Shown here: positions 22,510 through 35,689 of the stretch, in pieces | How positions within the stretch are numbered: position 1 is the first letter of the stretch | How the letters are laid out: each line of letters opens with the position of its first letter | NCBI RefSeq assembly: GCF_020509005.1 | Contig: NC_063012.1 | Coordinates: forward strand, 6,324,001 to 6,388,000 | Source of the DNA: Fulvia fulva | Lineage: Eukaryota; Ascomycota; Dothideomycetes; Mycosphaerellales; Mycosphaerellaceae | Direction: 5' to 3' | Length of the DNA stretch: 64,000 nt | Program-made: the position numbers and the translations under genes | The notes under the pieces: model-generated | What the model saw: only the letters and a program-made list of their open reading frames with translations | The model's database searches: none | Told to the model about the DNA's origin: nothing

Positions 22510-25500
22510 GTTTGTTCTACTACTCTACCTAGATCGCGGATCTAGGTAAGGGACGCGTAACAATAGGAATAGACAGAGCCGTAGAACTCGAGAACGCGTA
22601 GAGTCGTATTAGAACACAGAACACGGTAAGGCGTATAGCGCGTAGATGCCTAGAGAACGTAACGTAGCGACATTATTTTTAGGTAGTCGCGCGCTCGTAG
22701 ATAGTCAGGATCTAGGCACCGTTACGCCTCCCCCGAACCTAGACAACATAACTTTATAAACAGCGAACGGCGGTATACTACCGCTACCTAAGCCTAAGGG
22801 CAAAAGCAAGTAGCGTACATCTCTTTTCCCCGACCTCTCCTCTTTCCCTTAGAGTTAGACATAGGACGACAACCGGCGGGTTATAGTAGACACCGGTATC
22901 GCGCTATAATAAGAGATTAATAAAGCTTACTAGAAGGCCTTCGAGCGAGAAGAGGTAGTAAGATTGACTTTATAGAACTGTTCGAGTTCAAGCTCGAAGA
23001 GAACCTAGGCGGCGACCTAGACGAGGTGTATCTATTACTCGACGAGGCAGAACACATTCTCGTATCCGAATACTAGAATGTCACCCTAGACAACCTTACG
23101 ACCCTTATATCCTAACACCCGAAGACTACCTACGACTTCGTGCTACAAGTAGTTAATACGGCGATTACTAAGGGTAGACAACTCGATATAATAGAGCGAG
23201 CTAACGACCTCTAGAACACCCGGTACACTACGCTATACACCGAATACGACCGTATCTATAAGATGCTACGAAGTGAAGAGCTTGTCACACAGAAAATAGT
23301 AGTAGATCTTAAGAGTAAGAAGGATTACGACCTAGCTAAGTTATAAGAGCTAGAGAAGAAATATAAGGAAGCTAATAACCTATATAAGCAGTTTAGCGAG
23401 ATCTACGAGAAGGAGAAGAAGAAGGCACAAGATACTAAGGTAAAGAACCAGGCCCTATAATAAGAAGTCGATGACCTAAAGGCTCGGCTTAAGGCAGGAG
23501 ACACTATATAGAACGGAGGCAGGGGCCGCTTAGGCCGCCGACCCTCTCGTTCCCGCCTACGCGAGACCTTACTCGAGTAGCTATTACGTAGGTATCGCGA
23601 AGCTACTAGTAGAGGTGGCGGTGGCGGTAGTAGTAATGACAATAGAGACGACTATAACCGTAGTAACAATAGCCGAGGACGTAATAACGACCGTCCGCGA
23701 CTAGGACCTAATAATAGTCGTGACTCGAGAATACGTAATACCCGTACCTAGACACTACTAGTTGACCTTCTAGAACGTCTCTTTACTATTAACCGCACCC
23801 TTACTCGCGGCATAGAGATCGGTAAGGGTGTGCCTGACCCTAAGTACTTTAAGAACGATAATGACCCTAATTTTGATAGCTAGTATAGTAGTGTTCTCCT
23901 AAAGCTAACTATAGTAACCTTCCGTACTAAGGTAGATAGTCTACGCTTCGTATATAGGTAGACGCAAGGTGATCCTTAGCGAAGTATTAAGCCGAGGATC
24001 CCTATGCCTAGATAGTAGTCCTTTAACGAGTTTAAGACTAGAGAAGAGTTATTAGATTAGATAACACGCTAATATAGTATACGTAATAAAGGAACTAAGG
24101 CTATAGTTAACATTACTACCTATAAGTAAGAACAAGGCGAAACCTTTATAGCCTTCTATATACGCTACTCGAAGTTACGCGCCTAGATGTTATAGACCGA
24201 TAAGACCGAGCTTATACTATTCCGTAACCGACTAAACCGTAAGTACTTTATTAAGAGCTTCGGCGACCGCGAAGTCGACCGCCGCCTAGATAGTATATAA
24301 TACGTTATCGAGGAGTACACCGTACTAGACGAGAGCTCCTACGAGACAGATCGACTATACCCGTAGAAGGAGCGCCCCCGTAGTAATAGTAACTCGAACG
24401 GTAATAGCGGCTAGAATAACTAGAATAATAGTAACGTAGTTACTAGTACCGCTACCGTTATAGTAGGTGCCTTAGTATAGCGCCTACTATAGTACGCTAG
24501 TACTAAGAAGAAGGAGGATCTACCGACACATCTATAGAACCTACCTACGCTTAACCGTAAGTAGCGCGAAGACCTTAAGAAGTAGGGTAAGTACTACCGC
24601 TACTATATAGGTTCTTACGTATTAACTAACCCTAAATGCCTAATATATAGGTACGATAGCGACTATCGCCCACCGCGTCTACGTAATACTATACCGAATC
24701 CGAACGTAAACCTTAGTTCCCTAGCCGCCGATCCGTAGTAGGGAAATAGTACGACCGCTACCTAAGCGTAGTAGATAGCGGTCTCCCGAACTTCCTAGGA
24801 TAGAAAGAGTATAAGATTAAGAGACACGGAATGTAAGAGACGGTAACAGACTATAGTAAGGAGCTTAAGATATCGGCATACGTACTAGATAAACAATAGC
24901 TAGCTACATACCCTTATATATTGTTACCCGTAATAATATAATATAGAAAGGCTCGAGGCCTTATAGATTCTACTTCTACCTCTCTCTTTCTTAACTAGAA
25001 ATTTATACGTAAATACATAATACCCCTAATCCCTTTGACGTAAAGCCGACGACTAACACTAGGAGATAGAACGGCTACTACACGGTAGATTACACACGCG
25101 GCCCTTATAGACGTAGTTATCGGCGATTATTACGAGCAAATATTATACTACGTTACCGACCTCGAATATAACATCGTCTTTAGCCTACCGTAGCTTATAG
25201 CGCATAACCTAAACATCTTCTAGGAGATAGGCGAGGTGGCATTTAGATCGGATTACTGCTTTAGTTACTATCTATAGAATAAGACATCGACAACAGTATA
25301 ATCCCTAAACTATCGCGAGAAGAAGAAGCAGGCACTAGTACGGTACGGACTAGAGCCCTTTACTAGAGAAGTAGCGAGCTTTATAGTAGGAGGGGCGGAC
25401 CTAAACGTCTTATTATATAACCTAGAAGACATAGACGATGAAGAAGTAGACTACTAGGGCGTTTCTTAACGCGCGTAGGTAATGTACTCGTACCGGCCTA

Positions 25501-28500
25501 GGGCTAAGTACTTCTATATTATACCTACTAGGCGTAAGAGCGACGACGGAGAGCTTAAGCTAAGTGTAATAGCTACTAATAATCTAGACTAATTCTTGAA
25601 CAAGTAGTTCAATCACAACCCGAAGGAGAAGTTGCCGCCGATATACTACGATATTACGGACGCTTTCTTAGCTAAGGATTATAAAGGACTCCTACCTTAC
25701 CGACTAGGCGTAGATTATGAGATTTATATCAAGCCTAATAGTCTATAAGAGCCACTATACCGCAAGCCCTACGGCCTAGCTAAGAAGGAGAACGAGGCAG
25801 TTAAGAAATAGCTAGACGAGTAAATATCTAAAGGGAAGGTACGGAAAGTAGGGCAAAAGACGAGCTAGTCTCCTATACTAGTACTAGTAGTACGTAAGCC
25901 TAGAGGTAGGCTACGTGTTTATATCGACTATAGAGGATTAAATGCGATCACTATTAAGAACCGGTATCCGATTCCCTTAATATAAGAGACGCTTAACCGT
26001 ATATACGGTAAGAAGTACTTTACGAAGCTAGACATTATAGTAGCCTTTAATAAGTTACGGATAGCTAAAGGGCACGAGTAGTTAACGGCGTTTACGACAC
26101 GATACGGTATCTACGAGTGTCTAGTACTACTATTCGGCTTATATAACGGACTAGTATCGTTCTAATTATATATTAATAAGGTCTTATAAGAACACCTAGA
26201 CGACTTTGTATCGGCCTACCTAGATAACGTACTTATCTTTAGTAACACCTTAGAGGAGTATATTGAACACGTATAGAAGGTTCTTACTAAGCTACGCGAT
26301 GTAGGACTTATAGTAGATATCGACAAAAGCGAATTCTACTAATAGAAGGTGAGGTATCTTAGGCTAATTATAACCCTAATAGCATCGAGATAGACCCCGA
26401 GAAACTCGAATATATTTAGACATAGGAAGCTCCTAAGAACCTAAAGGATGTCTAGGCCTTCCTTAGATTTACTAACTTCTATAGGCGGTTTATCGAAGCA
26501 TTTTCGCGTATAGCTACTCCTCTTACAAACCTGACTAAGTCGGACGGACTAAGCAATCACAAGAACAGAAGGATTTAATGGTCACTAGATTACTAACGAG
26601 CCTTTAACAATTTGAAAGCTACGTTTAGTAAAGCCGGCATGCTCGCACATTATATACTAGGCAGGGAAACGGTAGTAGAGACAGATTTTTTAGATTTTGT
26701 GAACGCCGGCGTGCTTTCGTAGTATGACGAGAAGGGTATGCTACATCCTATAGCCTTCTACTCGAAGAAGTTAAGTCTATAGGAGTGCAATTATGAAATC
26801 TATAATAAGGAACTATTAGCTATTATCAAGGCTTTTAAGGAATAGAGACCCGAGCTCGCCTACGAAGTAGATAATAAGGACTTATAGCTAGTCAAGATTT
26901 ATACCGACTATAAGGCCCTAGAATACTATATAAAGACAAAGTAGCTAAATCGGCGACAAGCGCGTTAGGCTAAGTTCTTGTTATAGTTTAACTTTAAGAT
27001 AATATACCGTCTAGGACTTTAAGGTATAAAGCTAGACAGCCTAACGAGACGTAGCTAGGACCTTCCGTAGGGGGTGAACGACCCTCGGAACTAGTATTAG
27101 TATTAGACATTACTACCTCCTAAGCGATTCCTTAAGATCGCCTTACTATAGGCAATAGTAGAAGATACGCCGGAAGAAGAGGAACTAGTATAGCTAAACC
27201 CTAAAGCTAAAGAGTTTATGCCTATAGAACGATATACGCCTACTAAATAACCGGCGACGCGTAAGAGTTAGCGGGAAGCCGAACTCGAGTATCGAATGTC
27301 GACGGCGTACGTAACCGATAACGAGCTTAAGACCGCGATTAAGGACCTATAGAAAGACCGTACTCCTATACTACTACAGAGAGCGAAGATTTACCTAGTA
27401 TACTACAAAGTAGATAGCGACCTACTATATGTTCGAAATTAATACGACGGCTAGAGCTTATAGGTACTAAATGACCAAGCCTTATAGACTAGGATAATCA
27501 AGATAAACTATAACGCTCTAGTAGTAGGCTATCTAGGACGAGCTCGTACTTATAAACTCGTAGCACGTAAATTCTACTAGCCTAGATTAGCGAGATCCGT
27601 ACGTAGATATACCGCGAATTACCGTACCTACCGTATAACAAAATCTCTATACTCCTAGCCACTAGGATTATTATAGCCACTTCCTATTCTAGATCGGCCT
27701 TAGAAACATATTGTAGTCGACTTCGTTATCGGACTCCTAGATAGCACTCTTGACGGTATAGTCTATAATAACATTATGACCGTTACTAATAGGCTTACTA
27801 AGGAAGTCGAGCTGATCCCTATTAGCGTAATAATAGTATAGAATGCGGCAAGGCTTTTCCTTAAACATATGTTCTGTCGGCGCGGGTTTCCTAATACTAT
27901 TATATTAGACCGTAGTAAGTAGTAGGTTACTACCTTCTAGAAGAAACACTATAAGATACTCCGTACAAATCGTAAGCTAAGTTCTTCGTATTACCTAGAA
28001 ACTGATAGACAGTCAGAACGTACCAACTAGGCGATAGAACAGTATCTTCGTATATTCACTAATAAGGTATAGGATGACTAGGCAGAATAGCTATGCCTTA
28101 CTTAGTTCGCGATTAATAATCACCTGTCCGAGACTACTAGTATGTCGCCGTTCTACGCTACCTTAGGCTACAACCCTAAGTTTATAGAGCGAGTTGACCT
28201 GAACGCTAGAAAGGAGGGAGGACTGACTACTCTCTAGCGACTAAGCACGCGATCAGTAGAAACCTCTATACGTCGAATTTGCGAGCTTTATAAGCACCTT
28301 TAAGAGAATATACGAATGTTATAAGCTCTCTAAGTAGAAGTAGTAAACCGCTACCGAAGCATTCCTCTAGACTATAAGGTAGGTGATTAGGTGTATCTTA
28401 GTACTAAGAACATCCGTACGACTCGACTATCTAAGAAGCTAGATAGGAAATATACCGGCCCTTACTAGGTTACGGAAGTTATACCGGCTAGACTCTCTTA

Positions 28501-29355
28501 TCGACTAAAACTATTAGACGCTCTAGTAGGACTTAATAACTACTTCTATACCTTACTACTACAACGAGCCGACTACCCCGATTTCCTACTACTTGAAGGG
28601 CAGCATCTAGCGCCGCTACTACCGATAACTATCGAACCTAATACTACCGAGGCTAATATAGTAGCCGATATAGTAGTAGTACCTACGTATATATATAAGG
28701 TAGGAAAGATCCTTAATATATATACCCGTAAGCGGGTAGGCAAGGTGAAGAAGGGGCATAAGCGTAAGGTAGATATATAGTATAAGGTGAAATAGGCTAG
28801 ATATTAGAACGAGGAGGATAGTAAGACCTAGTAACCTATAGAGGATATACTTAAATACGCGGCCGCCGCTATTATAGACTTTCACTATAACCGGCCGGAG
28901 TTATCTACGCCTATAGGCTTCGTAGCTCTATCTAACTAGTCCCTACTAGCTACTAAGGTGCTCGGGCTTAACACGATTAGGGTCATTCCGAAAGACACCG
29001 TTACGAATAAGTCGCCTTAAGCCTTACCTCTAATAGAATCTACTCCGTATATATTCGATACTCGAGTAGAGCCTATAGAGCCTATAATAATACCTAACTT
29101 TAGTTATAAGGATTATACGCGAGTGCTAGCCGAAGATAGACGTAGGTCTAGGACAAGCTAGCTAACTAGGCAATATGTTTCTCGAAGGAAGCCGGTCGAG
29201 GATAGTCTTAATAGAGCAAATGCAATGTTATCGGATGACGATAGGGCACTAGAAGATAATTAGGCGTTCGCGCGATTATAGAGCTCGATAGGCAAGTGGC
29301 CTTATAAGGTAGATAACGCTTAGAGGACTAAGGCGTGTTTTAGGAGGGGGGGTAC

Positions 29356-29539
29356 TATTACGGGTAGCCCGCGACCCCCTACTATAGCTACGTCGGCCCG
29401 GCTAAACCGCGGACCTTCCGTATCGGGTTAGCGCGGCTTAGCTTTACTTTATAACTTCGCCGCGCCTCGCGCTCCTCTTTCGTAGCTTCGTAGAACAATA
29501 ACTATCTCGTTCGGACCCTATAATACGCGCGCCCTTATA
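29356..29539 (+). repeat. 3' LTR of LTR1
   Basis: The second 184-bp LTR of the element, preceded by a purine-rich tract (AGGAGGGGGG) and followed by the AAGCT target duplication. Confidence 0.9.
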
Positions 29540-32266
29540 AAGCTAAACTAGGGAAAGTCCTACTAGGCTAATATCTAGGCGTATCTCGACGACTCCGAGA
29601 GGCTAGTCTAGATCGCGTAGTAGTAATATAATAGTAAAGACGAGATAGACGAGGCAGTCTAAGGGTTAATAGACGAAATAAGAAAAGCGACCTTACTTTA
29701 CGTTCCGCTTACCTAACTAATAATATAGTCTAAACTATACTAGACGCCGAAGTATACTACGGTAGTAATAGAAGTAAGGAGAGCCCGCCGGGTATAGACG
29801 AGTAGCTATAGCGAGGAGGCCTAGAACGTATATAGAGAGGTATACTAATAGAAGAAAGCTATAATACGGAGGGAGAAAGTAGTCGGCTAGAGAGCTATAG
29901 TAGAAGAAATTGCCGGCAAGCTAGCGAGGATATAGAAGCTAGCGAAATAGGTCTAATAGGACCCTATATAGGGCCCCTCCTTCTCTATCCTAGCGCTATA
30001 ATCGCCTAGTAGCCCGGTTAGCGACCCTAAGGCTAAGGCGCGTCTACTAGCTAGTAAGTTCTTCCCGCCCCTAGTCGAGGCTAATCTAAGCGATATAAAT
30101 AGCTCTACTCCCCTAGCCCCTAGTATCGCGGTCTAATAGGATATGTCCGAGGGAGATATCACTGCTATACTTAGGAAGTTACCGGCGAAGAAAGCCCCGG
30201 GGCCGGATAGGATCCTTAACGAGCTACTTAAGAAGTATAGAGATCAACTAGCCCTAGTAGTTCTAGCGATTTTTAACGCCTGCCTATAGACCGGATACTA
30301 CCTAATAGTATTTAAATAATCAACGATAGTAGTCCCACGTAAGCCGTAAAAGGAAGACTATACGTAGGTAAAGTCGTACCGCCTAATTACGCTCCTTAAT
30401 ACTCTTAGGAAGGCGCTTAAGAAGCTAGTTAAAACGAGACTCTCCGAGGCGATAGAGGAGTACTCCCTACTCCCGGATACCTAGATAGGTACACGCCTAT
30501 AGCGATCGACGCTATCCGCGATAGAACTTATTACCTCTTAGGTAAAGGCTATCTAGTATAGGAATAGGGACAAGGTAGTATTCTTACTTAGTCTAGATAT
30601 ATCGGGAGCCTTCGACTACGTGTTATATCCGCGGCTACTCTATATCCTAAGGTCGAAAGGACTCCCTAAGTAGCTTATTAACTTCGTACGGTCCTACCTC
30701 TAAAACCGTAGTACGTCGATCCTAGTCGACTAGTATAAAAGCCTATTTTAAGTAGTCTATACTAGAATTCTATAAGGCTTAACGCTAGTACCTATCCTAT
30801 TCCTCTTCTTTATAGCGAAGCTACTCCTAGCCCTAGAATCCTAGAATACCGCTACGAGCGGCTTCGTAGACGATACGAATATCCTAGTATAGTCGTCCTT
30901 AACTAAGGAGAACTATAGGCTACTAGAAGAGAAGTATAAGATCTACGAGGACTAGGCTAGGAGGTACGGGGCTCGGTTTGCCCTAGAAAAGTACAATCTA
31001 ATACACTTTACGCGCCGGCTACGGTTCTATAATATATAAGCTTCTATCTAGATATATAGGTATACGACTAACCCGGTAAATTAGCTTAGGATCCTCGGAC
31101 TATAGGTAGACCCGGCGCTACGGTAGAGGAAGTACGTATACGTAATATTACGGAAAGCTAAACAGAATATAGCATTATACTAGAGGCTTACTACGTCTAT
31201 ATAGGGGGTAGACTTTCGGTAGTTACGACTTCTATATACGGCTATTATACGGCTAGTCCTTACCTATAGTAGCTAAGTATAGTCCTTAGGCGAGAGGGCC
31301 TACCTATTAAAGGGACTCGTCGCGCCGTTAGCGAAGATCTAAAACTAATACCTAAGGAAGGTTACCGGGGTATATAAGTCGATACTAATAAGGATACTTA
31401 AGTACGAGACCGCTATACCGCCGATTGACCTATATATCTAGGGACTACGGACCTCCTACTTAGGCAAGTCGGTATAGTACCTAGTATAGAACGTTATTAC
31501 TAGTATAGTCGTAAGGGCCCGCGAATTAGTACTAGCGTATAAGGGCATTCGACCCGGAAACGAGCCGAACTACCGGGTAAGAGACAAATAGCTAGTAATA
31601 TAATAGGAAGGTAAGAAATCGTTTATAGAGTAACTATAGAAAGAGAGGTAGAACAACTAGGTTATAAGGTATAGTAGACGCCCTTAGCTAGCGGGACAAC
31701 CTAAGGAATAGTTAGCTACAAACTCCGCGGTTAAGTACCCCCCGAAGCTTATCTACTACCGCCTTACGAGGGTATAGAGTAGTATAGTAACCTAACTACG
31801 AAGCGAACACATCGGCCTCTAGGGGTACCTATTATAGAGGATGGTCCTAGAACATACGGTACGTACTCCTTGTCTATCTAAGGTAGTCGCTAGGAAGGGG
31901 GGAGTAGATAGTAAAGGCGAGGAACCGGACGATTAGGGTACTTCTTAATAATATTAAGGACTTACGGCGTATTACGAACTAGATACTAGAGAAGGGCTAG
32001 CTAGAATAGTATCGCCTAGTAGGAGTAGTATAGGAAGAGAGGATACGGCGTAGCGCGACGAGACCGGCCGGGAGCGGGGGCTAACGGGGTAGTAATATAG
32101 ACTATATAGATAGATAGATGATTCATTTACCCGTTGTGGTGCCCTCCGGCCCATGCGGGTTTATGTCTATATATGTTACTACATAAGGTAGGAAACCTAT
32201 TCCTAGGTAAAAACCTCCTCTCCTTCTCTAATAGCTTCCTTGCCATGAGTTCTCATTTTCCTTCCA

Positions 32267-35200
32267 TTAGGGTGCACTAGTGTCATGGTGGTTAGCCTCT
32301 GACTACCTTGTCTGCAACCCTAGAGTTGTCCCCCTCTTCCTGCTCTCCTCCTCCTTCTTTCTCTCCTCAATCCATCTCTCTGTTTCCCTAGTAAGAGAGA
32401 ACTGCTCCAAAAATCCTTGGTGGATGATCCACCTTGTAATTCTCTGGAGGTCTCCCTTATTGCTGATCATGGCTTGGAAGTTTCTGTTCCTTGCCCTTGC
32501 CCTCCATTCACCTCTCCCTGTACTCCATTCTTTGCAAACCAGAAGTCTATGTTCGACATTCTGGGACAGGTAGCCGCATGGGCAACTCTTGTCTTCGATA
32601 CCTAGGACTTTCCTCTAATGCAGGTATGCCCTGACTCCGATGTGTTCAGAGCGGATTTGTATTGCTATGCTTGCTTCTGACCTGGTCAGGTCTGAGTACA
32701 GTAGGTAGTTGTGGCTACCAAACTGTTGGAGTGCCTTTGGGGTTCCTGGCCTCTGTGGGGTTCTTGTCCATTCAGTCTTCCAGAGGAGTCCTGCTATCCT
32801 TTCAGCTAGAGACTGTTGCTTCTTCCCTTGGCTGGCTGCTGATCCTCTCCCTTGAGCCCTTCTGTCCTGTTCCTGCTGGGCTAGGTGCAGCTGTTCTGTT
32901 AGTTCTTTGAACTTCTGCAGGTCCTGCTGCTTCTGTGGGGCTGGATTGGGTCTTGCTTGTCTGTGCCTTCTTGTGCACTGGCTCCTGATTTTGTTGACTG
33001 CCTTCTGGATTACTAGCTGGGCTGGGTATGCAGACGTCTTTCCTGCATACTGGTATCTCAACCCTTGAAGGTAGAGCTTGGCTGGTGGGGAGCCAGACTC
33101 CATATCGACCACCCTTGTTGGAGTTGACTTGTATGCTCCAAGCACCTTTTTCAGACAGGAGGCTTGGGCTCTGCTGATGGGATCTGCAATTCTCTTTGGG
33201 ATCTTGTCTTGGGCTGACCAGATCTGGGCTCCATATAGCATGGCTGGCTTCACAATGGCCTTGTACATAACCTTTGCTTTCGCAAATGTGGCTCCCCATG
33301 TGGAGGCTGTAAGCCTGTCAATTGATTGCCTGTTGTTGTCTGCTCTTGCCTGTGCTTTCTTGACCTGTGGTCCCCAGCTGAGCTTTGGATCCATCCATAT
33401 TCCTAGCACCCTTAATTCACTTGAGGGTTCTGTTGTGTGTCCCTGAATAGTGATTGGGGCTTGCATATTGTGTCTGTTTCTGGCTCTACTGAAGTGGATG
33501 AGTTGATACTTCTCTGGGGCAAATCTGGCTCCATGTTTCCTGGCCCATTCCTCACATTCCTTGTGTTTCTTCTGCAAGATTCTGCAGTTCTCTTCTGTGC
33601 TGTCTGACCAGGCTAGGATGTTTGTGTCATCTACAAACCCTGAGGCTGATGTGTTTCTGGAGTTTAGCTTTGCTGGCAGGTCTGCCATAAAGAGGAGAAA
33701 CAGGATTGGAGACATTGTTGATCCCTGTGGGATTCCTGTCTCTGTAGGCATGCTGTCAGATTTGTATCTGCCCAGTCTTAGTCTTGTGGTTCTGCCTCTG
33801 AGGAAGGACTGGATAAACTGGACTGTCCAGTTAGGGATAGCCTTCTGTTTCAGGATGTGGATCAGCCTCTGGTGTGAGACATTGTCAAAGGCTCCTGATA
33901 TGTCTAGTGAGAGGAGTGTGGCTGCTTTGTTGTTCCCAAAGTGCCATAGGGTCTTGATCTGCTCTGTGATAAGTTCCACAGCTGTTAGTGTTGATCTTTG
34001 TTTCCTGCCTTCCATCTGTTCTTCAGGAAGGATTCCATGTTCTTCAGCTAGGTTTGTCAGCCTTTCTGCTATGATCTTTTCTAGGAGTTTGCCTAGTGTG
34101 TTGAGCAAGGCAATAGGTCTGTATGCCTTTAGCTTTGTGTAGTCCTCTTTCTGTGGTTTTCTCAAGACCACAGTCAGTGACTCCTTGAAGTGTTTAGGGC
34201 AGTGTCCTTGGGCTATGCACTGTGAAAAGATGTTTGACAGTGCAGGGGAGATCTGGTCCTTGCATGTCTTGATGAACAAGTTTGGGATCCCATCTGGTCC
34301 TGGGGCCTTGTTTCCTGAGAGTCTCTTAATGATGCTCTTGATCTCTCCCTCTCCCACTGCGCAGGATTGCTCCAGTGGTGTTGGATACACACTGCCCTCC
34401 AGATCCTGCAGGTCAGCTTCTACCTGTGTGCCAAAGAAATGTTTCCCCAATGCCTGTGCCTTTCCTAGGAGAGTGTGTTGGATTACTCCTTCCTGGTCTT
34501 CAATGTTTGGAAACTGGGGCAGCATGTTTCTGTCCTGTGTGGGTTGTCTTGCCCACTTTGCTAGTTTCCACATCTTCTCAGGATTCTGGGTAATGGATCC
34601 AACTGTTGACCTCCACTCCAGCATCTTGTCCCTCTTGATCTGGGCCTTCTTGTCTCTGGTTGCCTGGTTGTATCTGTCCCATGCTTCCTGGGAGTGGCTC
34701 TGGGTAAGGGCTCTCCTGGCCTGCCTGGCTGCCTTGACCTTCTCTGAGCATTCCTTTGTCCAGAATGGCTTCTGGTACAGTGACTGTTTCTTTTCTCTGG
34801 TGTGGGCTGCCGCAGTTTCCTGCATTGTTCTAACCAGTTCTGCCACTGCTTGGTCTATGTCTAAGGCTGTTTCCAGTCTCCTGGTCTCTAGTCCAGCTAG
34901 CTTCTGTTCCAGGTCTTGTCTGATCTGTTCCCAGTTGGCTGCCTTCCAGGCCAGCTGAGGTTCTAGGTCTCCTTCCTGCTGTGTCTGTGTTTCAAACTCC
35001 ACCTGAATTGGGAGGTGATCTGATGAGGACTCCAAGTCCTGGTTAACCCAGCATCTGGTGACCTTCTGCTGCAGGTCATGTGATGCAAAGCACAGGTCAA
35101 TGGTGCTTGAGCTTGCTCTCTGTGACCAGGTAGTTAGGCCCTTTGGGGTAACTAGGTGCATGTTGTTGCTTTGGGTAGTGGAGAGGAGTCTGTTAGCTAG

Positions 35201-35689
35201 GAAGTGATGGGCAGGTGCAAAGTCTGATCCCCATGTAGGATGGTGCAAGTTGAAGTCTCCCAGCACGATGTGTTGGGAGTCACTCTGCAAGATGTCTGGC
35301 AGCTGTTGTAGTGTGCCCAGCTGGGTGCTGCTTCTGGAGCTAGGGGGTGGGTTGTATACACTGTGGATGTGGATGCTGCCTTGGTTAGTGTTGAGTCTGA
35401 CTGAGGTGATGTCTCCCCCTTCCTGTTGGATTTGTTCCCAGCTGTCTGTTGCCATCTCTTTGCTGATGTACATGCATGTTCTAGGGGTGCCTTGTTTGGC
35501 TAGGAGTGTGTGATACCTTGGGTCGTTAGCAGTAGATGGTCTGTTAGATTTGCTGTTGATCTAAGGTTCCTGGACTGCAATAACTAGGTGTTTCTTTGGG
35601 TCTAGTGCTTGGAGAAAGCTTCTCTGGACCTTGTGCTGGCTTTTGTTGACGTTGTACTGGATAGTGGTAAGATTAGGTGTCTCAATCAT
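32267..35689 (-). pseudogene. LINE C ORF2: endonuclease and reverse transcriptase, three TAG stops
   Basis: A frame of 1140 codons from the ATG at 35689-35687 to a TAA at 32269-32267, interrupted by TAG at codon 43 (35563), codon 1025 (32617) and codon 1129 (32305). An APE-type endonuclease comes first (QEP followed by the TAG where Trp is usual, LGDFNLHHPTWGSD, STIDLCFAS, SSDHLPI). The reverse transcriptase follows (NKAPGPDGIPN, AYRPIALLNTLGKLLEK, LSLDISGAFDNVSH, GIPQGSTMSPILF, and active site FVDDTN). No RNase H is visible. Near the end is a CxC...H....C zinc motif (CPCGYLSQNVEH). The 952-codon middle is uninterrupted. Confidence 0.9.

Larger units (their letters stand above)
22326..29539 (+). 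mobile_element. LTR1: RIP-dead Ty3/gypsy (chromovirus-like) element, 7.2 kb, inside LINE B
   Basis: It has 184-bp LTRs at 22326-22509 and 29356-29539 and 5-bp duplications AAGCT at 22321-22325 and 29540-29544. The expected TG...CA ends read TA...TA, exactly what RIP would produce. A G-rich polypurine tract precedes the 3' LTR. Coding remnants in order: gag with Lys/Glu-rich coiled segment (22.9-24.7 kb), protease region, reverse transcriptase ([11 protein letters not shown] near 26020, YLDNVLIFS near 26219), RNase H (26.6-27.1 kb), integrase core (DFVIGLLDS near 27720 to ETDRQSERTN near 28000), and a chromodomain-like end (NEEDSKT.. PIEDI near 28810). Dozens of TAG/TAA codons break it. Confidence 0.9.

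Noticed and set aside
28619..28885. An 88-codon frame on the minus strand, repeated identically at 49680-49946
   Set aside because: It is the reverse frame of the chromodomain-end remnant of the LTR1/E family; no own composition or signals. The identity reflects the two element copies.
33561..34958. Long plus-strand frames (193 and 257 codons)
   Set aside because: Exact shadows of the LINE C reverse transcriptase on the other strand; Cys/Leu/Ser-rich as expected of antisense frames.
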